From Owenia fusiformis (lineage: Eukaryota > Annelida > Polychaeta > Sabellida > Oweniidae): 60,000 nucleotides of DNA. The notes below the pieces were generated by a model. The model did not search any database and was not told the origin of the DNA. It saw only the letters and a list, made by a program, of their open reading frames with translations. Position 1 is the stretch's first letter; each line of letters opens with the position of its first letter. Position numbers and translations under genes: made by a program. Where the stretch lies: contig CAIIXF020000006.1 of assembly GCA_903813345.2 (NCBI GenBank), positions 23,445,936 through 23,505,935 of the forward strand. Direction: 5' to 3'. Positions 58,050-60,000 of the stretch are shown piece by piece.

Positions 58050-58640
58050 ATAGTATACATGTTATCTTTGGTTTTACAAACTTGTATGATATTTGATAAA
58101 TGTTAAAGTTGTAAAAGTTGTTTTTGGAGCATTTTTCTAAAGCCATTTTGTAGGGAAAAAATGATGAAAAAATGTACAATCTTTTAATTTGAAGTATGAC
58201 CTGACTCGATTGCAAACTTCATATTTGCTACCCTGCGTGAGGAGTCTAGTTCTAGTTAAACTGCTGAAGACGAAGCTCTCTTTTAAGAAGTGATGTCAAA
58301 CGAATGCAAAGGGTACATATTTGCACATTTGATGAGATAAACCATTCGTGTCATATTGTGAAATTATTAAGTTTGCAATCGGTTCAGGTCATAGTGTACT
58401 TTTGGTATTTTTGTGATAATCAATAGAAACCAATGGCCTCTATTGGGATATGCTGATATCCTTGTGTTAAGTCAACGAGGCACAGTCCCATGTAAGTCAA
58501 TACAACCTCACTGAACTAGATGACCCCTATCTCAGCCAATGTGTGCCCAAGCACTTTAACATTTTCCAAAGAATTATTTGACATTCTATTCTTCATGTTA
58601 CACCTAAGAATGATTCATTTTGACAATGGGGGTATATGCC
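58050..58640. repeat. Inverted copy of the 11255-11800 repeat
   Basis: AAGCCATTTTGTAGG, TTTGAAGTATGACCTGA, AATCGGTTCAGGTCATAGTG and CAATAGAAACCAATGGCCTC match the inverse of 11255-11800. It is interrupted by the 87-bp MITE at 58229-58315. Confidence 0.75.
58229..58315. mobile_element. 87-bp micro-MITE with perfect 9-bp target duplication
   Basis: Starts TACCCTGC, contains GAGTCTAGTT, ends GAATGCAAAGGGTA. CATATTTGC is duplicated exactly at 58220-58228 and 58316-58324. The orthologous position in the related repeat at 11255-11800 (near 11635) has a single TATATTTGC and no insert, giving a clean empty site. Same family as 45008-45082. Confidence 0.88.
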
Positions 58641-58746
58641 GATTATCGCACCTGTTCCTTTATCGCTAATTGATAAAAGTGAGTGTCCGCACCTAAATGG
58701 AGGTGGAGATGTCAGATACCCCTCTTTACGTACTACCTCATTACGC

Positions 58747-59000
58747 AACGTCATTAATTACCGTATTCTTGAACAAGAATGACTAACATAAATATTTCGT
58801 CTTAAGGCAAGGAATATAAATTGGGAGATGGTATCTTTTATATTAATTCAAAAATAACATAAATTTTAACTATACTTATTATGTAACGTCATTAATTACC
58901 GTATTCTTGAACAGGAAAGACTTACACAAATATTTCGTCTTAAGGTAAGGAATGTAAATTGGGAGATGGTATCTTTTATATTAATTCAAAAATAACATAA
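58747..59000. repeat. Tandem duplication, two ~138-bp units
   Basis: AACGTCATTAATTACCGTAT, ATATTTCGTCTTAAGG, ATTGGGAGATGGTATC and TTCAAAAATAACATAA occur in both units at an offset of 138 bp, with a handful of substitutions. Non-coding. Confidence 0.85.
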
Positions 59001-59261
59001 GGAGTGGTATCGATATGAAGAACTTTTTGAACACACGTTCCTCTTAAACCAGTCATAAAAAATCTAAAAATTTAACACATCGTCAATTTAATGGTCATCT
59101 TTTGAATGGTAACAATACAATTTGAAAAAAAAAATATATACTTTCATCTAGGCTATATTGTTTTAGAAAACACACCAAACACTTGTTTTGTTCTTGGTAT
59201 CATGTTTCCAGAGTAAAATGAAACATCTTTCCGAATGTCATTGGAACAAAACGACATAACC

Positions 59262-60000
59262 CTACTATCACACCAAACTAGTTCTCACTACGTTCTCAAA
59301 AACGGGCTTCAACTGTGTACGAACGGACTGGACCTACTAAGAACCGTTTGGGATCTATTAACAAACTTCATCGAACGTACTCGAACGGGTAGGTCCTCTA
59401 GAACTTAGACAATGCTCAAAATGTTCTCGTGGTCGTCACGTTCTACAATTAGAACGAGTGACAACGTACTAACGACAAGCTGGACGTACTACGAACGGAA
59501 CCGTCGTACTTCAATCCTACTAAGGACGTTTTAACAACGAGTTGAATTGTCTGAGGACGTGTTGAGAACGAGGTAGAACTAATTGCAAACGGGTTTAAAC
59601 TGATTGAGAACGTATTTAACAATGCTTATGAACGAGTTAGCAAAAATATAGCTATCACACCAAACAAGTTGCCACTGCGTTCTTCAAAACTGTGTGCGAA
59701 CGGAATGAACGTAGCTGCAACTTTCTAAGGTCTATTTACGAACTTTATGATCGTTCTCAGACGGGAATGTGATTTTAGAATTTTGAATCGATTCAAAATT
59801 CGATGGCGACCATAACGTTCTGTAATCAGGTCATGTTGACCTTCTAGACTAAGGGACGCGTTCTACTACGTTGCACACCGACGTAGTGCGACCTGAACGA
59901 ACTGCGAACGAGAAGGACGTATTGAAGACTGTTTAAGAACGAAGAAGCTAATTATTTCAGACATATTTCCCGACCACAGCCAGATTGAGCCCGTTTTACG
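59262..60000. repeat. GAACG/ACGTTC-rich repeat running off the right edge
   Basis: CTATCACACCAAACTAGTT at 59268 recurs as CTATCACACCAAACAAGTT at 59651, each followed by CACTACGTTCT / CACTGCGTTCT, GTGTACGAACGG / GTGTGCGAACGG and an ACAAACTTCATCGAACG-like block. In between, dozens of GAACG, GAACGAG and ACGTTCT motifs occur in both orientations at short irregular intervals. This looks like the internally repeated subterminal zone of a DNA transposon whose body lies beyond 60000. No reading frame. Confidence 0.65.

Overview
This is AT-rich animal genomic DNA with classical GT-AG introns, interspersed transposon debris and several tandem arrays. The nucleoporin and snRNP genes are clearly metazoan. 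The expanded DXD-type glycosyltransferase family, the (GTCC)n-bearing interspersed repeats, the mariner/hAT/piggyBac-type miniature elements and the non-LTR retrotransposon remnants suggest a marine invertebrate. A lophotrochozoan such as a mollusc is my first guess and amphioxus is a possible alternative; the sequence alone does not settle the phylum.

Layout. From 1 to 19155 the minus strand carries the 5' part (18 exons, about 802 codons) of NUP160, whose 3' part lies beyond the left edge. Its introns hold a 50-bp minisatellite touching an exon, a hAT-type MITE, a 2.8-kb element with 325-bp inverted repeats, and several foldbacks. Only 216 bp away and divergent, at 19372-23790 (+), is a complete six-exon SNRPC gene for the U1-C protein of the U1 snRNP. 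The stretch 23.8-30.6 kb has no host gene. It contains a decayed LINE tail, two mariner-type remnants and a 41-bp satellite of about 45 copies. At 30869-32209 (+) is a complete two-exon glycosyltransferase with a DXD motif. From 32.3 to 38.5 kb lie nested inverted-repeat elements. A complete four-exon core-1 beta-1,3-galactosyltransferase-like gene (C1GALT1-like) spans 38945-44645 (+). A 5'-truncated LINE reverse transcriptase lies at 46184-47885 (-) and a second LINE remnant at 48.9-49.6 kb. At 54511-57390 (+) is the first exon of a paralogue of the 30.9-kb glycosyltransferase, broken by a 2.34-kb transposon with a 4-bp target duplication. The last 2.6 kb is repeats only.

How the genes relate. 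NUP160 (nuclear pore Y-complex) and SNRPC (5' splice-site recognition) are housekeeping genes that probably share a bidirectional promoter. The three glycosyltransferase loci all look like type II Golgi membrane enzymes. The two paralogous DXD enzymes show a sharply bounded tract of near identity, consistent with gene conversion. I found no operon, CRISPR array, phage or other microbial system. The most unusual structures are the minisatellite that copies a NUP160 splice acceptor about 22 times, the conversion tract, and a 75-87 bp MITE with 9-bp target duplications. Exon boundaries were set by eye from reading frame, splice dinucleotides and remembered family sequence; repeat boundaries were set by eye from arm matching.
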